The notes below the pieces were generated by a model. It ran no database searches, was not told the origin of the DNA, and saw nothing but the letters and a program-made list of their open reading frames with translations. Made by a program: the position numbers and the translations under genes. From assembly GCA_964637235.1 (NCBI GenBank), contig CAZWVR010000014.1, forward strand, positions 1 through 38,496: 38,496 bases of DNA, in the 5' to 3' direction. Positions within the stretch are counted from its first letter, which is position 1, and every line of letters begins with the position of its first letter. Shown here piece after piece: positions 7,136-16,957 of the stretch. The stretch is from CAZWVR01 sp964637235. GTDB taxonomy: Bacteria; Bacteroidota; Bacteroidia; Bacteroidales; S143-33.

Positions 7136-10100
7136 TGTTTTTTCGAAATTTGGTTTAAATAAAAGTTAAAATAATGTTTATAAAAACGATTAAGTTCTAT
7201 TGGATTATAATTAATAAGTTCAATGCTTTTATGATATTTTTTAAAATATTTTTCAATTTGTGCAGGATTACGATAAAGGCTATCCGCACCTTTTTGAGCA
7301 ATTCTCTTATTAGAAAATTTTCTAGTCATATCAGCTTTTTCTGCTTCCAACAGACGAACCATAATTTGCTGCTGTCGTAAAAGTGTCTGAGTAGTTAGAC
7401 GGTTATTTATTATATCGCTTTTTATCTGATCATTATCTTGTTTAATTTGATTCAAAATTTTTGATTCCTGAGGAGAAAGAGTATTATTATTCATAAAGTC
7501 ACGGAGCATTTTATCGAACATTTCGCGATTTGCGATTTGTTCAGCCATCTGCTGCATTTGCTTAGAATTATTTTTACCCTGTTGCTGTTGCATCTGTTGC
7601 AACATTTTTTGCAATTGTTGTTGGAGTGCTTGTTGAAGTTGCTGTAAATCAGAAAGACTCGGGCTTGCACTGGGCTGCTGCTGAGGATTACCAGAGCCAG
7701 AACCTTGCATTTGATTTTGTAGATTTTGTATACTTTCCTCTAAGAACAAAGCCAATTTATTCATAGAAATAAATACTTTTCTTTGAAAAAAGCGAGCTTG
7801 ACTTCTGTTATTTTTTTCAAAAAATTCAATTGCAGAATTCAGATTACGTTTTATTGAAGAGACTTCTGACATTACAAAAGTACTAATAATTGGATTTCGC
7901 TCTGCCAAGGAATATAGAGAATCTTCAATTATCTTAAATTTTTCTTTTAAAAAGAACTGTTGTCTCTTAACACGATTATATGAAGGAGTATAAAGACGAA
8001 TAGATTTACCAACAGTATATAAACTTTCCTGAGCAAAAGAAAATTCTAAAACACTTTCAAATAAACGTTTAAGAGAACTTATATCTTCCATAGCAGCAGC
8101 CTGCATATTTTGCGTCATCATTTGCTCCATTTTCTGAGCTAAATTCTGTATATCTTGGGAAGTATTTTTCATCAATTTATTAGCCTGTCTATTTTTCTGT
8201 TGTTGTAATTTATCATTTATTTGCGAAAAATTGTTATTTATGTTTTGAAATTCCTGTTTAAAATCCTGTAAATTATATGGTTTAGATAATTCTTCATTTA
8301 GTTTTAGAGCTTTATTATACTTTTCTTGCAGCTGTTTAAAACGGTTTTCAAGAGAATTTAATGAATTTTTAGCACTATCAGCATTCTTTTTAGAGTTAAT
8401 TTCAGAGCGTAAACTATCTAATTGATGAGCAATATCTTTCAGTTGCTGAGCAGTATTTTTAATATCCTGTTCAATTTTTAGTCTTTTCAATAAATTCAAA
8501 TTACGATTCATTCTCTTAGATAAATCTTCATAAGGCATTTGCATTTTTTGCATTAGTTTATCAAACTGTTGCGAATTAAATTGCTTTTGTAATTGTTCAA
8601 GTTTTTTCAATAAATCTTTAATTTCATCGGTCATAAGACTATCAAGGAATTGTTGTAGTTTTTTCTGTTTTTCAATAAGATCCTTATTTTGTGAAAAAGT
8701 TTTCAGATTATTGAGCTTTTGCTGATTTTCTTTTTTCAATGTTTCTAATAATTGTTGCAATTGCTGTTGCTTTGAGAGGATACGATTTAGAAAATCTTGT
8801 TTCTCCCACTCAGACATATTTTCTTGTAGGAGTTTCTGTTGATATTCATTTATATCTTCACGGATCGATGAAGCCAATTGTTCAGCAGCCGATAATTTAT
8901 CACTAACATCATTATCCAAAGTATCCAGTATAGAATCCAATTCAAAAGTAGAATAAATATGAAATTCAAAAATATCAGTCATAGTTTTTTTAAAACCACT
9001 AATAACATCATTATCAGCGACTTGAAAATAATATTTCACAACTTTACCTTTTAGATTGACAAATTTCGAAAAATCAAAATAATAATAAAAGTTCTGATGA
9101 AGCAAAGCAGGAACAAAAGGTATATTTATACTTTTAAATTTAGAAAAATCTATGGAATGGGAATTTTTATCAAAAACTCCGTAATGAAAAGTTAAAGAGG
9201 TAAAACCATAGTCATCACTAATGAGACCACGAAAATAATAAGAAGTAATATTAGCACTATCAGGTAAAATTGCAACATTTATAGAAGGAGGTAAATCAGG
9301 TATCACTATAACATTAAACTTAAATATATTTTGCCTTGAAAAAAATTGATTAGAAGCAACAACTTTATATGTTCCAGAGTGTCTTATCATATACTCTACA
9401 ATAAAAGCATCTTTAAGCTTACGGGCGAATAACTTAGTAGTATCCAACATAAAAATTAAAGTATCAACATCAATAGTTTTAAATTTCCAAATTAAACGGC
9501 TTCCATAAGGCACCACAATATCACCGGTATTTTTCAAAATTTTTTGAGATATATTGGTATATTTGGGAGGTATAACTTTTACAGAAAAATCTGCAACTAA
9601 AGGAATTGGTAATACTTTCAAATGAAAAAACTCTGATTTATATTTATCAGCTTGTAAATAGAAATCAAAAGATTTATTGACATTTTCAAAAGTATATGTA
9701 AAAATATTCTTATGTCCTTTTTCTTTAATCAAAACAAAGCGATTACCACCATAGTTTAAATAAACTTCCTCTGGAATATATTTACCATCAACCTTGACCT
9801 TTAAAGTAAAGTCTCCCCCTTTTTTAACAGTTAAATTTTTATTAAGCAATTGAAAAGAAAAAGGAGGTTTAGGAGCAATATATTTATTATAAGCTAAAAA
9901 ACGTTTTGTACCCTCATCCAAAATAGAGGAATTAAAAAACAACAAATACAAAAATACTATCAATGGAAATATTAAATATTTAGCATATCTACCTAATTGT
10001 GCAAAATTTACTGCCTCTGAGAAATCAAATAATTTAACATTACGAGTTTTCTGCTCAATACTGGCTAAAGCAATATCTGAATGAGGGAACTGCTCAGCAA

Positions 10101-10443
10101 GTTCTAAAATATTCAATAATTGGTCTTTTATTTCAGGAAATCTATTTGAAATATAATTTGCAGCTTCCTTAAAATCAATAGTTTTAGTAATTCCAAAAAT
10201 TTTTAAGAAAGGAATAAAAATAAAATCTACAAAACCTAATAGAGCGATAAAAACAAAGCCGTAAAAAATCACTGTTTTTATAAAGACATCAAAATAGAAA
10301 AAATATTGTAATAATATTATTATCAGATAGATAAATAAAAATATGGAAATAAAAATAATTATACCTCTAAGAAGTTGAAATAGATAAAACTTTCTAATAA
10401 ACTCACGAATTTTTTTTAATATTAAATCATAGCTTTCGGACAT
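7132..10443 (-). CDS. Large DUF4175-like membrane protein with long Gln-rich coiled coil
   Basis: An 1103-aa protein of unknown function. Two membrane segments at about 23-50 and 55-80 and a third at about 154-172 are followed by a beta-rich part (about 195-510) that probably faces the periplasm. Then comes a very long helical, Gln/Lys/Leu-rich region (about 515-1000) with strong coiled-coil character, including a stretch at about 917-961 made mostly of Gln with Leu and Met. Length, topology and position next to the RsbW-like ATPase, ybeY and mnmG fit the Bacteroidota DUF4175 family as I remember it; the family call is from memory and not verified. It is coupled by ATGA overlap to the ATPase gene and sits 1 bp after the EnvC-like gene. 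A role in envelope organisation is only an inference from these neighbours. Confidence 0.75.
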   Translation of the reverse strand: MSESYDLILKKIREFIRKFYLFQLLRGIIIFISIFLFIYLIIILLQYFFYFDVFIKTVIFYGFVFIALLGFVDFIFIPFLKIFGITKTIDFKEAANYISNRFPEIKDQLLNILELAEQFPHSDIALASIEQKTRNVKLFDFSEAVNFAQLGRYAKYLIFPLIVFLYLLFFNSSILDEGTKRFLAYNKYIAPKPPFSFQLLNKNLTVKKGGDFTLKVKVDGKYIPEEVYLNYGGNRFVLIKEKGHKNIFTYTFENVNKSFDFYLQADKYKSEFFHLKVLPIPLVADFSVKVIPPKYTNISQKILKNTGDIVVPYGSRLIWKFKTIDVDTLIFMLDTTKLFARKLKDAFIVEYMIRHSGTYKVVASNQFFSRQNIFKFNVIVIPDLPPSINVAILPDSANITSYYFRGLISDDYGFTSLTFHYGVFDKNSHSIDFSKFKSINIPFVPALLHQNFYYYFDFSKFVNLKGKVVKYYFQVADNDVISGFKKTMTDIFEFHIYSTFELDSILDTLDNDVSDKLSAAEQLASSIREDINEYQQKLLQENMSEWEKQDFLNRILSKQQQLQQLLETLKKENQQKLNNLKTFSQNKDLIEKQKKLQQFLDSLMTDEIKDLLKKLEQLQKQFNSQQFDKLMQKMQMPYEDLSKRMNRNLNLLKRLKIEQDIKNTAQQLKDIAHQLDSLRSEINSKKNADSAKNSLNSLENRFKQLQEKYNKALKLNEELSKPYNLQDFKQEFQNINNNFSQINDKLQQQKNRQANKLMKNTSQDIQNLAQKMEQMMTQNMQAAAMEDISSLKRLFESVLEFSFAQESLYTVGKSIRLYTPSYNRVKRQQFFLKEKFKIIEDSLYSLAERNPIISTFVMSEVSSIKRNLNSAIEFFEKNNRSQARFFQRKVFISMNKLALFLEESIQNLQNQMQGSGSGNPQQQPSASPSLSDLQQLQQALQQQLQKMLQQMQQQQGKNNSKQMQQMAEQIANREMFDKMLRDFMNNNTLSPQESKILNQIKQDNDQIKSDIINNRLTTQTLLRQQQIMVRLLEAEKADMTRKFSNKRIAQKGADSLYRNPAQIEKYFKKYHKSIELINYNPIELNRFYKHYFNFYLNQISKKQ

Positions 10444-10444
10444 C

Positions 10445-11566
10445 TCAATTAAATTTTAACCATTTTGCCGGATTAAGTTTTTTAGTATTTTTCCATATTT
10501 GAAAATTTAAAGCACTGAAAGAATAGGGCGAAGTTTTCGGTGATATTGAAGCAATAATTTGCTTCTTAAAAACAAATTGATTATCAACGACATAAACTTG
10601 ATTTAAATTATTATATACTGTAAAAAATTCACCGTGTTTAATAATTATAGCTTTTGCCTTAGTTGGTAAAGTAATGATAGCCACTACCCTACCGTCAAAA
10701 ATATTTTTAACTAAGGTATCGGTATTTGAAGCTAAATCAATACCATCATTTCTGACAGTAATATTTTTTAAGCTTCTATGTTTATGTATGCCAAATGAAC
10801 TAATAATCACTGCATTAGATAAAGGTAAAGGCAATTTCCCTTTCTCTTTAAAAAATGACAATGTTAAAGAAGTATCATCAGTTTTTAAATTTTTAAAATG
10901 TTCAATATAGCTTGCTATAATCTCAAAAGAACGGCTTATTTTATTTAATTTTAAACGTAAAGATTGCTGCTTTTGTTCCAAAGATTTAAGTAAAGCATAT
11001 TGTTTTTTTAAATACAGTTGTTGCAAATGTTTCTGTTGTGTTAATTTTTGTAATAAATCTTTTTTCAAGCGATACTCCTTTTTCAATAAAAATCGTTTTT
11101 GTTTTAAATCATTTTTCAGTTTTTCAATTGTATAAGCAAGTTTATCCAGATAGAAACTGATTAATTTCAAAAAATTATATCGTAAAAAGGCTCTATTGAA
11201 CGAAGAAGCAGAAAAAACAAACAAAAGGCGATTACCGATAAATTTTTTTGACAAATAGAGAAATAACAAAACCTTACCAAAATTTGCTTTTGCAATCTTT
11301 AAATCATTAGAAAGTTGCTTAATACTAATATCAAGCTGTTTAATTTCATTATTAACGCTCAATAATTGATTTTTCAAGCTTATTATATACTTATCTCGTA
11401 AATCATTATTTTCTGCTATTGACATAAAATCAGAAATTGTCCTAAGAGAATCTTGCGTAGAATAAAAAGTATCATACAGATAAATTTGATAGGCGATATT
11501 TTTCAACTGTGCATAAGTAGTTATATTAAAAAACAGTAATATCAGAAAAATCCACTTTCTTAGCAT
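10445..11566 (-). CDS. EnvC-like murein hydrolase activator (degenerate LytM/M23 domain)
   Basis: Exported protein of 373 aa: signal peptide 1-20 (ending TTYAQ), two long coiled-coil segments (about 55-95 and 140-225) and a C-terminal LytM/M23 domain (about 245-373). The catalytic metal site is broken. The His of the HxxxD motif is Asn273 (NDGID, Asp277 kept), and the HLHFE motif reads ALNFQ (352-356). This architecture with a dead LytM domain is that of EnvC, which does not cut peptidoglycan but activates amidases during cell separation. The start is ATG at 11566, overlapping the DUF4292 gene by 41 bp; the signal peptide supports it. The intact M23 protein at 30004-30861 is a separate, catalytic-type relative. 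Confidence 0.87.
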   Translation of the reverse strand: MLRKWIFLILLFFNITTYAQLKNIAYQIYLYDTFYSTQDSLRTISDFMSIAENNDLRDKYIISLKNQLLSVNNEIKQLDISIKQLSNDLKIAKANFGKVLLFLYLSKKFIGNRLLFVFSASSFNRAFLRYNFLKLISFYLDKLAYTIEKLKNDLKQKRFLLKKEYRLKKDLLQKLTQQKHLQQLYLKKQYALLKSLEQKQQSLRLKLNKISRSFEIIASYIEHFKNLKTDDTSLTLSFFKEKGKLPLPLSNAVIISSFGIHKHRSLKNITVRNDGIDLASNTDTLVKNIFDGRVVAIITLPTKAKAIIIKHGEFFTVYNNLNQVYVVDNQFVFKKQIIASISPKTSPYSFSALNFQIWKNTKKLNPAKWLKFN

Positions 11567-12326
11567 TGTTAGGTATTTTAAAAGAAATTTTTACAGTTTG
11601 ATTTAGTTTTATTTTTTTTAAAATAATATCAAAACGATAATTATTTTTCAAATCTAAATATTCAAATTGAATTTTATCTGGCAAAAATAATTTATGTCTC
11701 TTTACAGTAATTTGCTTATAATGAGAATAGTAAATATTAAATTGACTAAAATTCGGATAGTAATAATAATTTGAGAATTTCAATAATAAATTTTTTTCAA
11801 AAGCAAGTCTATGGAAATAGTCCGAAAGTATAGGATTAACCTTATTTTTTTTACGATATTGCAAGAAAAGAAGAGTATCAGCTATAAATTTATATTTAGA
11901 AATGCTATTGATAGGCGGAATAGTAAAAATATCAGCAGTTAAAATTTTTATAAAATAAGATGGATCAAAATAAAAAATTAAACTATCGGAAGGGACTGCA
12001 GTATATTTTTTCTGCAAAGGAATATATAATTTAATAGTATCGGCAGTAATTAAAGCCTCCACAGCCGTAATGCCAAAAGGAAGTAATAAAGAAAAATACA
12101 AAGAATCCTTTGTAATTTTAATATTTCCATTAAAGGAATATGAAGTGGTATTTTCATCTGCGGATTTAAGCAAAAATCTGGCAGAATAAGCATTTATTTC
12201 ATAACGAGAATGATAATACTTCAACAATCTTCTACGAGAAACTTTTCCATAAGATGTTAATTTCAATGATTTACATCCTAAAAAAAATAATAGCAAGAAA
12301 ATAAGTAAAAATTTTAGTTTATTCAT
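11526..12326 (-). CDS. DUF4292 family lipoprotein
   Basis: A 266-aa protein starting with a hydrophobic leader and a Cys at position 18 (FFLGC), fitting a lipoprotein although the lipobox is not ideal. The remainder consists of beta-strand-rich repeats such as FNGNIKITKDSLYFSLLLPFGITAVEALITADTIKLY. This pattern is that of the DUF4292 family, which is found in Bacteroidota and related in fold to LolA/LolB-like lipoprotein carriers; I rely on memory for the family link. The gene follows the TPR lipoprotein gene with an ATGA overlap and overlaps the EnvC-like gene by 41 bp, so translation of the three is likely coupled. A role in lipoprotein or envelope maintenance is an inference. Confidence 0.78.
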   Translation of the reverse strand: MNKLKFLLIFLLLFFLGCKSLKLTSYGKVSRRRLLKYYHSRYEINAYSARFLLKSADENTTSYSFNGNIKITKDSLYFSLLLPFGITAVEALITADTIKLYIPLQKKYTAVPSDSLIFYFDPSYFIKILTADIFTIPPINSISKYKFIADTLLFLQYRKKNKVNPILSDYFHRLAFEKNLLLKFSNYYYYPNFSQFNIYYSHYKQITVKRHKLFLPDKIQFEYLDLKNNYRFDIILKKIKLNQTVKISFKIPNNAKKVDFSDITVF

Positions 12327-14005
12327 ACTTTAAAAATTGACAATTTTGAACCTAATATAAGTGCTTTTTTCTTATAGAAGTCAGCATTTTTAGAATCTCC
12401 TATGGCTTCAAAGATATGATAAGCCAACTCATAATAAATAAAATCAGAATTATTTAATTCTATTGCTTTAAGAATCAAATTTTTAGCATTGGAAAATTTT
12501 TTAATACTATAAAAATAATATGCAAATATAAAGTAATCATCAGCAGATTTAATTCTTGAAGTATCAGAAAGGCAAGAATCAACAAATTGCTTAATTCTAT
12601 TTATATCAATATTCAAATAAACATTCAAATAAACAAGGTAAGCAAGAGTGCTACAATCACGCTGAAATAAGCTCATAGCTTTTGAAAAATAACTATCTGC
12701 ATTTTGATTATCTTTTTTATAAGCATAAGCTAAATATTTCAAATATAGAAAAAAAGCTTTCATTTGGAAATTACTAACATTATATTTTTCACCATTTGCT
12801 ATTGCTTTCAATGCTATGTCAGGCTTTCTTTTTTTCAAATAATAAATAGATTTATAATAATACAATCTCAAATTCATAGGATAATAAACACTGATGGTAT
12901 CCAAAAAATATTTAAGCGTGTCAATCATATTTAATCTAATATATAGCCAACCTAAAACAGAGGCATTTTCAGAGGAAATTATATTATTATGAAAAGCATA
13001 TTCAAGGGAATTTTTAGCTTTATAAAATTGGTGATGTTCTATATATTCATCTGCAAAAAATGAGTAAAATTCAGGTAGATCTAAAAAAGCATCTTTAACT
13101 AAAACAAATAAAGAATCAAAATAATTTCCCATTGTATCATAATTTAGTGAATATTTAATTGTTTGGAAAAGATGATATAGCCTCATTTTATCAATATCAT
13201 AAGAATATACAGCCTTTTTAAAATTAACAAAAAAGAGTTTTATCGAATCTAAATTCAAAAAATAATAAGATTTAAGGAAATAATAATAACCGGAATAATA
13301 GTTCCAATGAGCCAAAGAATCTGCAATTTCATCAGCAAAATCATATCTATTAGATATACAAACAAAGTTAGCTAAGGAGTATAAAATATCCATATTCGTA
13401 GGATAAGAATATACTGCCTTTTTATACTCTTGCATAATAGCATTTGTATCTAAAACTTGTGAATATAGGTTCAATGCAATATTAAAATTGTCAATAGTAA
13501 AGCCTTCTTTTTGACGAATATCTTTTAAAAGATTTATTGCAGAAGAAGTTCTACCGACTGTAATATAAAGATTTAAAAGGTTATAATAATCGGCAATTAC
13601 AGTGGAAGAATCAATAATTTTCTGTTTATATATTTTAATAGCGTCGTTAATATTATTCTGTTTTTGATATAATGTTGCCAACAAACGCCAATACCATAAA
13701 TTTTTTGGATTATTTTCAGTAGCTTTTTGTGCATACTCAATAGCCAAAGGCAAAGTATCTAAATTTGAATATATTCGAGCTAAAAGATAATATGTTGCAG
13801 CAGAATTAGGTTTATATTTCAAGGCATTGATAGCTAATTTTTCAGCATAATCATATTGCTGCAATAAAAAATATTTCTGAGCCTCAGAAAAATAAATTTT
13901 AAAACTACCGTGCTTTAGTTTACCATTCAAATTATGGTTAATATTTTTAAATACAAAACAACCAGAGATAGGTAAAAATATAATAAGAATAAAAATCCGT
14001 CTCAT
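12323..14005 (-). CDS. TPR-repeat lipoprotein
   Basis: About 560 aa of helical repeats. A longer frame begins with a TTG inside the previous gene; the ATG at 14005 puts a signal peptide first (MRRIFILIIF) with a good lipobox ISGC and lipidated Cys16. TPR motifs are clear near the N-terminus (residues about 40-130, for example AAATYYLLARIYSNLDTLPLAIEYAQKATENNPKNLWYWRLL in broken form) and again near the C-terminus (SADDYFIFAYYF, then KNLILKAIELNNSDFIYYELA). TPR lipoproteins serve as scaffolds in the envelope; the partner is unknown. It lies 10 bp after the nucleotidyltransferase gene and is ATGA-coupled to the DUF4292 gene. Confidence 0.82.
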   Translation of the reverse strand: MRRIFILIIFLPISGCFVFKNINHNLNGKLKHGSFKIYFSEAQKYFLLQQYDYAEKLAINALKYKPNSAATYYLLARIYSNLDTLPLAIEYAQKATENNPKNLWYWRLLATLYQKQNNINDAIKIYKQKIIDSSTVIADYYNLLNLYITVGRTSSAINLLKDIRQKEGFTIDNFNIALNLYSQVLDTNAIMQEYKKAVYSYPTNMDILYSLANFVCISNRYDFADEIADSLAHWNYYSGYYYFLKSYYFLNLDSIKLFFVNFKKAVYSYDIDKMRLYHLFQTIKYSLNYDTMGNYFDSLFVLVKDAFLDLPEFYSFFADEYIEHHQFYKAKNSLEYAFHNNIISSENASVLGWLYIRLNMIDTLKYFLDTISVYYPMNLRLYYYKSIYYLKKRKPDIALKAIANGEKYNVSNFQMKAFFLYLKYLAYAYKKDNQNADSYFSKAMSLFQRDCSTLAYLVYLNVYLNIDINRIKQFVDSCLSDTSRIKSADDYFIFAYYFYSIKKFSNAKNLILKAIELNNSDFIYYELAYHIFEAIGDSKNADFYKKKALILGSKLSIFKV

Positions 14006-14015
14006 ATCAAAAAAA

Positions 14016-15014
14016 TTACAATTCAATAGATGAATATGCGCCTAAATTTAACATATTTATATTACCCATAACATTCGTATTAGCCCCAATGATACTATTT
14101 TTCAATAAAATAGACCTAACAGAAGCATTTTCTTGAATAATAACATTTTCTAATATTGCATTTTCTATTCGGACATTATTCTCAATAACAACATTATCCA
14201 AAATAATAACATTTTTCAAAAAAACATTATCACCTATAAAATAATTTCCTAAAAGTAATGAATTCTGTTTAGTAAAATTACTACCAATAAAAATGCCCTC
14301 TTTTTTCAAAACAGCAGCAGTAGTTTTAATAACTAAATCTTTATTTCCACAGTCATACCATTCTTTAACGCTTTGAGCTACAAAGAGATATCCGTCATCC
14401 ATCATTAATTTAAGAGCGTCAGTAAGCTGATATTCACCTTTAACTTTAATATCATTTGAAATAATAAACTCAATTTTTTTAAGTAATTCTTCTGCCCTCT
14501 TAAAGTAATAAATTCCAATAATAGCTTGATCAGAAACAAAAGTAGCTGGCTTTTCCACAAAGTCAGTAATATAACCTTTTTCATTTGTTTTGACAACTCC
14601 ATATTTAGAGGGATCATCAACCTTCTTTGTCCAAATTACAGCGTCAGCATGAGGGTCTAATTCAAAATCAGCTTCAAATAGTGTATCCGCAAAAGCAATA
14701 ATAACTTCACCATTTAGAATATCGGCAGCTCGGAAAACTGCGTCAGCGGTACCCAGAGGTTTATCTTGAATAAATATTTCTGGTTGAGCATCAATAGCAT
14801 GAGCCAAATCAATAAGCTCCTTCCTAATAGAATCGGGGAAATTACCTATTACAAAACCTATTTTATCAAACTTAATATTCAATAATTTTGCAATATCCTT
14901 AACAAGCCTTTCAACAATAGGCTTTCCAGCAATTTTAAATAAAGGCTTAGGAGTAATTAGAGTATGGGGTCTTAATCTTTTTCCCATACCTGCCATTGGA
15001 ATAATTAAATTCAT
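14016..15014 (-). CDS. Sugar-1-phosphate nucleotidyltransferase with beta-helix C-terminus
   Basis: Activates a sugar 1-phosphate with an NTP to give a nucleotide sugar for polysaccharide synthesis. It has 332 aa from the ATG at 15014; a TTG three codons upstream is less likely. The N-terminal catalytic domain has GMGKRLRP (9-16), TPKPL (21-25) with the catalytic-type Lys23, GTADAV (88-93) and the metal-binding Asp110 (FAD). The C-terminal quarter has hexapeptide-like repeats (VIILDNVVIENNVRIENAIL) forming a left-handed beta helix. The overall type is that of glucose-1-phosphate thymidylyl- or uridylyltransferases, but the exact sugar and nucleotide cannot be read from sequence. It sits between dut and the TPR lipoprotein gene, with the flippase upstream suggesting surface glycan synthesis. 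Confidence 0.85.
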   Translation of the reverse strand: MNLIIPMAGMGKRLRPHTLITPKPLFKIAGKPIVERLVKDIAKLLNIKFDKIGFVIGNFPDSIRKELIDLAHAIDAQPEIFIQDKPLGTADAVFRAADILNGEVIIAFADTLFEADFELDPHADAVIWTKKVDDPSKYGVVKTNEKGYITDFVEKPATFVSDQAIIGIYYFKRAEELLKKIEFIISNDIKVKGEYQLTDALKLMMDDGYLFVAQSVKEWYDCGNKDLVIKTTAAVLKKEGIFIGSNFTKQNSLLLGNYFIGDNVFLKNVIILDNVVIENNVRIENAILENVIIQENASVRSILLKNSIIGANTNVMGNINMLNLGAYSSIEL

Positions 15015-15026
15015 ATCTTGCAATTT

Positions 15027-15461
15027 TTATTGTTTACCAGTATGACCAAATCCGCCACTACCTCTTTTAGTATCAGATATATAATCAACTTCTTTCCAAT
15101 GAATTTGTTCAACCTTTGAAATTACCATCTGACAAATTCTATCGCCATTTTTTACAATAAAGTCCTCATTAGAGAGGTTTACTAAAATAACCTTGATTTC
15201 ACCGCGATAATCGGCGTCAATAGTTCCAGGAGTATTCAATACTGTTATCCCGTATTTTATAGCTAATCCGCTTCTTGGACGGATTTGAGCCTCATAACCA
15301 GGCGGTAATTCAATAAAAAGACCAGTAGGTATCAGCGCTCTTTGCAGAGGTTTTAGTACTACTGGTTCTTTCAGAAAAGCTCTTAAATCCATTCCGGATG
15401 CCGCGGCTGTGGCATATTCAGGTAATGGATTATTAGACTTATTTATTATTTTAACTTCCAT
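15027..15461 (-). CDS. dut: dUTP diphosphatase
   Basis: Hydrolyses dUTP to dUMP and diphosphate, keeping uracil out of DNA and feeding dTMP synthesis. The trimeric dUTPase is 144 aa, the normal length, from the ATG at 15461. A longer TTG-initiated frame would run far into the flippase gene and adds no family sequence. All motifs are visible: GMDLRA (23-28), RPRSGLA, GTIDADYRGEI (with the catalytic-type Asp), DRICQMVI and the C-terminal RGSGGFGHTGK that closes over the nucleotide. It overlaps the flippase stop by 11 bp. Confidence 0.95.
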   Translation of the reverse strand: MEVKIINKSNNPLPEYATAAASGMDLRAFLKEPVVLKPLQRALIPTGLFIELPPGYEAQIRPRSGLAIKYGITVLNTPGTIDADYRGEIKVILVNLSNEDFIVKNGDRICQMVISKVEQIHWKEVDYISDTKRGSGGFGHTGKQ

Positions 15462-16956
15462 AATGTTTATGTTTAATTGATAGTAAATTTCTAATAGTGA
15501 ATTTTTCAATTTTAAACAGAACAATTAAATAAATTATCAGTAAAATATTTTTAATTATCAATTTTATTATAAAAACCTTATTATCAATATATTTTGAAAA
15601 TAAATAAAGAGTTATAGCAAAAATAATATAAAAGAAAATTCTCTTAAAATCATATTTAACAGGCATATATTTTTTAGACCAAAAATAAGAAATCATTACC
15701 ATTACAAAATAAGTAGTAAAATTAGTCCAAGCAGCGCCCATATATCCAAAATGAGGTATCATAAAAGCATTTAAAGCAACAGTAATAATAGCTCCAATAG
15801 CGAAAATTATCATACCATATTTCGTTATATCATTTAATTTATACCAAAATGACAAAATAAAAAAGACTCCGACTAATATTCTGCTTAGAAATAAAGGAAA
15901 AACAACTTTTAAACCCTCAAAATATTTTGAACTAATAAAATATTTAATAATATCCAAATTAAGCATTATTGCCAAAAAAACAGCAAAAGCAAATGCAATA
16001 TAATACTTCATTACATCAGCGAAAACACTAAGAGATTTATTTTTTCTGGCATAAGAAAAGAAAAAAGGCTCAGCAGCATAACGAAATGCTTGCACAAAAA
16101 GCATCATTAAAACAGCAAGTTTAGCATTAGCACCATATATACCTAATTGATATAAAACATAATCAGTTTTATCTACTACATTCTGAGGAACAACAGTCCA
16201 ATATTTTAGCAATATTCTGTCAGCCATTTCATTAACTGAGCCCGTAAGACCTGTAATCAATAAAGGCAAAGAATAAACTAAAATTTGCTTCCAAAGTTTA
16301 TAATCAAAAGTGAGTTTTATTTTAAAGAGTTCAGGAAGAAATATCAATAAGACTGAAATACTTGCAATCAAATTTGCAAGGAAAATATATCCCACAGAAA
16401 AATTAGGATTATAAAAAAAGCAAAAATTTGAATTTTGCATTTTAGGACAGAGTAAAATAAAAAAGAGATTAAATGCAATATTAACCAAGATATTAAATAT
16501 TTTTAAAGCAGCGAATTTAATAGCTTTATTCTGCTGTCTAAGGCGAGCAAAAAAGATTGCAGAAATAGCATCAGCAGCTAAAATAACAGCAAATATTTGG
16601 ATAAATTGTTTATGGTGGGCATATCCCATTGCCCGAGCTATCTGACTTGCAAAAGAAAAAATAAATAACACAAAAATCAAAGAGGTTGAAAACACAGAAG
16701 TAAGCACTGTTGAAAATACTCGCTCTTCAGCAATATTTTCTTTTTGCGAAAAGCGAAAATAGCCTGTTTCCATTCCATAGGTAAGCAAAATTTGTAAAAC
16801 AACAACGTAAGCATAAAACTCTGTGACTATCCCATATTTATCAGGAGGAAAGTTATATGTATAAAGCGGAACAAGTAAATAATTTAAAAAACGTCCTATT
16901 ATACTACTCAACCCATATATAGCAGTCTGTCCCGCTAATTTTTTTAAAGTACTCAT
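15451..16956 (-). CDS. Polysaccharide (lipid-linked oligosaccharide) flippase
   Basis: Integral membrane protein of 501 aa with about 12-14 hydrophobic segments, opening with the family-typical GQTAIYGLSSIIGRFLNYLLVPLYT in broken form. It belongs to the MOP exporter superfamily (Wzx/RfbX/MurJ relatives) and would flip undecaprenyl-linked sugar repeat units across the inner membrane. Which glycan is not shown. It follows the GNAT gene after 1 bp and overlaps dut by 11 bp. A second, only distantly similar flippase is at 34974-36446. Confidence 0.86.
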   Translation of the reverse strand: MSTLKKLAGQTAIYGLSSIIGRFLNYLLVPLYTYNFPPDKYGIVTEFYAYVVVLQILLTYGMETGYFRFSQKENIAEERVFSTVLTSVFSTSLIFVLFIFSFASQIARAMGYAHHKQFIQIFAVILAADAISAIFFARLRQQNKAIKFAALKIFNILVNIAFNLFFILLCPKMQNSNFCFFYNPNFSVGYIFLANLIASISVLLIFLPELFKIKLTFDYKLWKQILVYSLPLLITGLTGSVNEMADRILLKYWTVVPQNVVDKTDYVLYQLGIYGANAKLAVLMMLFVQAFRYAAEPFFFSYARKNKSLSVFADVMKYYIAFAFAVFLAIMLNLDIIKYFISSKYFEGLKVVFPLFLSRILVGVFFILSFWYKLNDITKYGMIIFAIGAIITVALNAFMIPHFGYMGAAWTNFTTYFVMVMISYFWSKKYMPVKYDFKRIFFYIIFAITLYLFSKYIDNKVFIIKLIIKNILLIIYLIVLFKIEKFTIRNLLSIKHKHYGS

Positions 16957-16957
16957 T

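Noticed and set aside
14551..14559. DnaA-box-like TTTTCCACA inside the nucleotidyltransferase gene
   Set aside because: A single copy in coding DNA with no AT-rich gap; kept as a warning that this motif also arises by chance.
15462..15524. Longer dut start (TTG at 15524)
   Set aside because: It would overlap the flippase gene by over 70 bp and adds residues absent from dUTPases.
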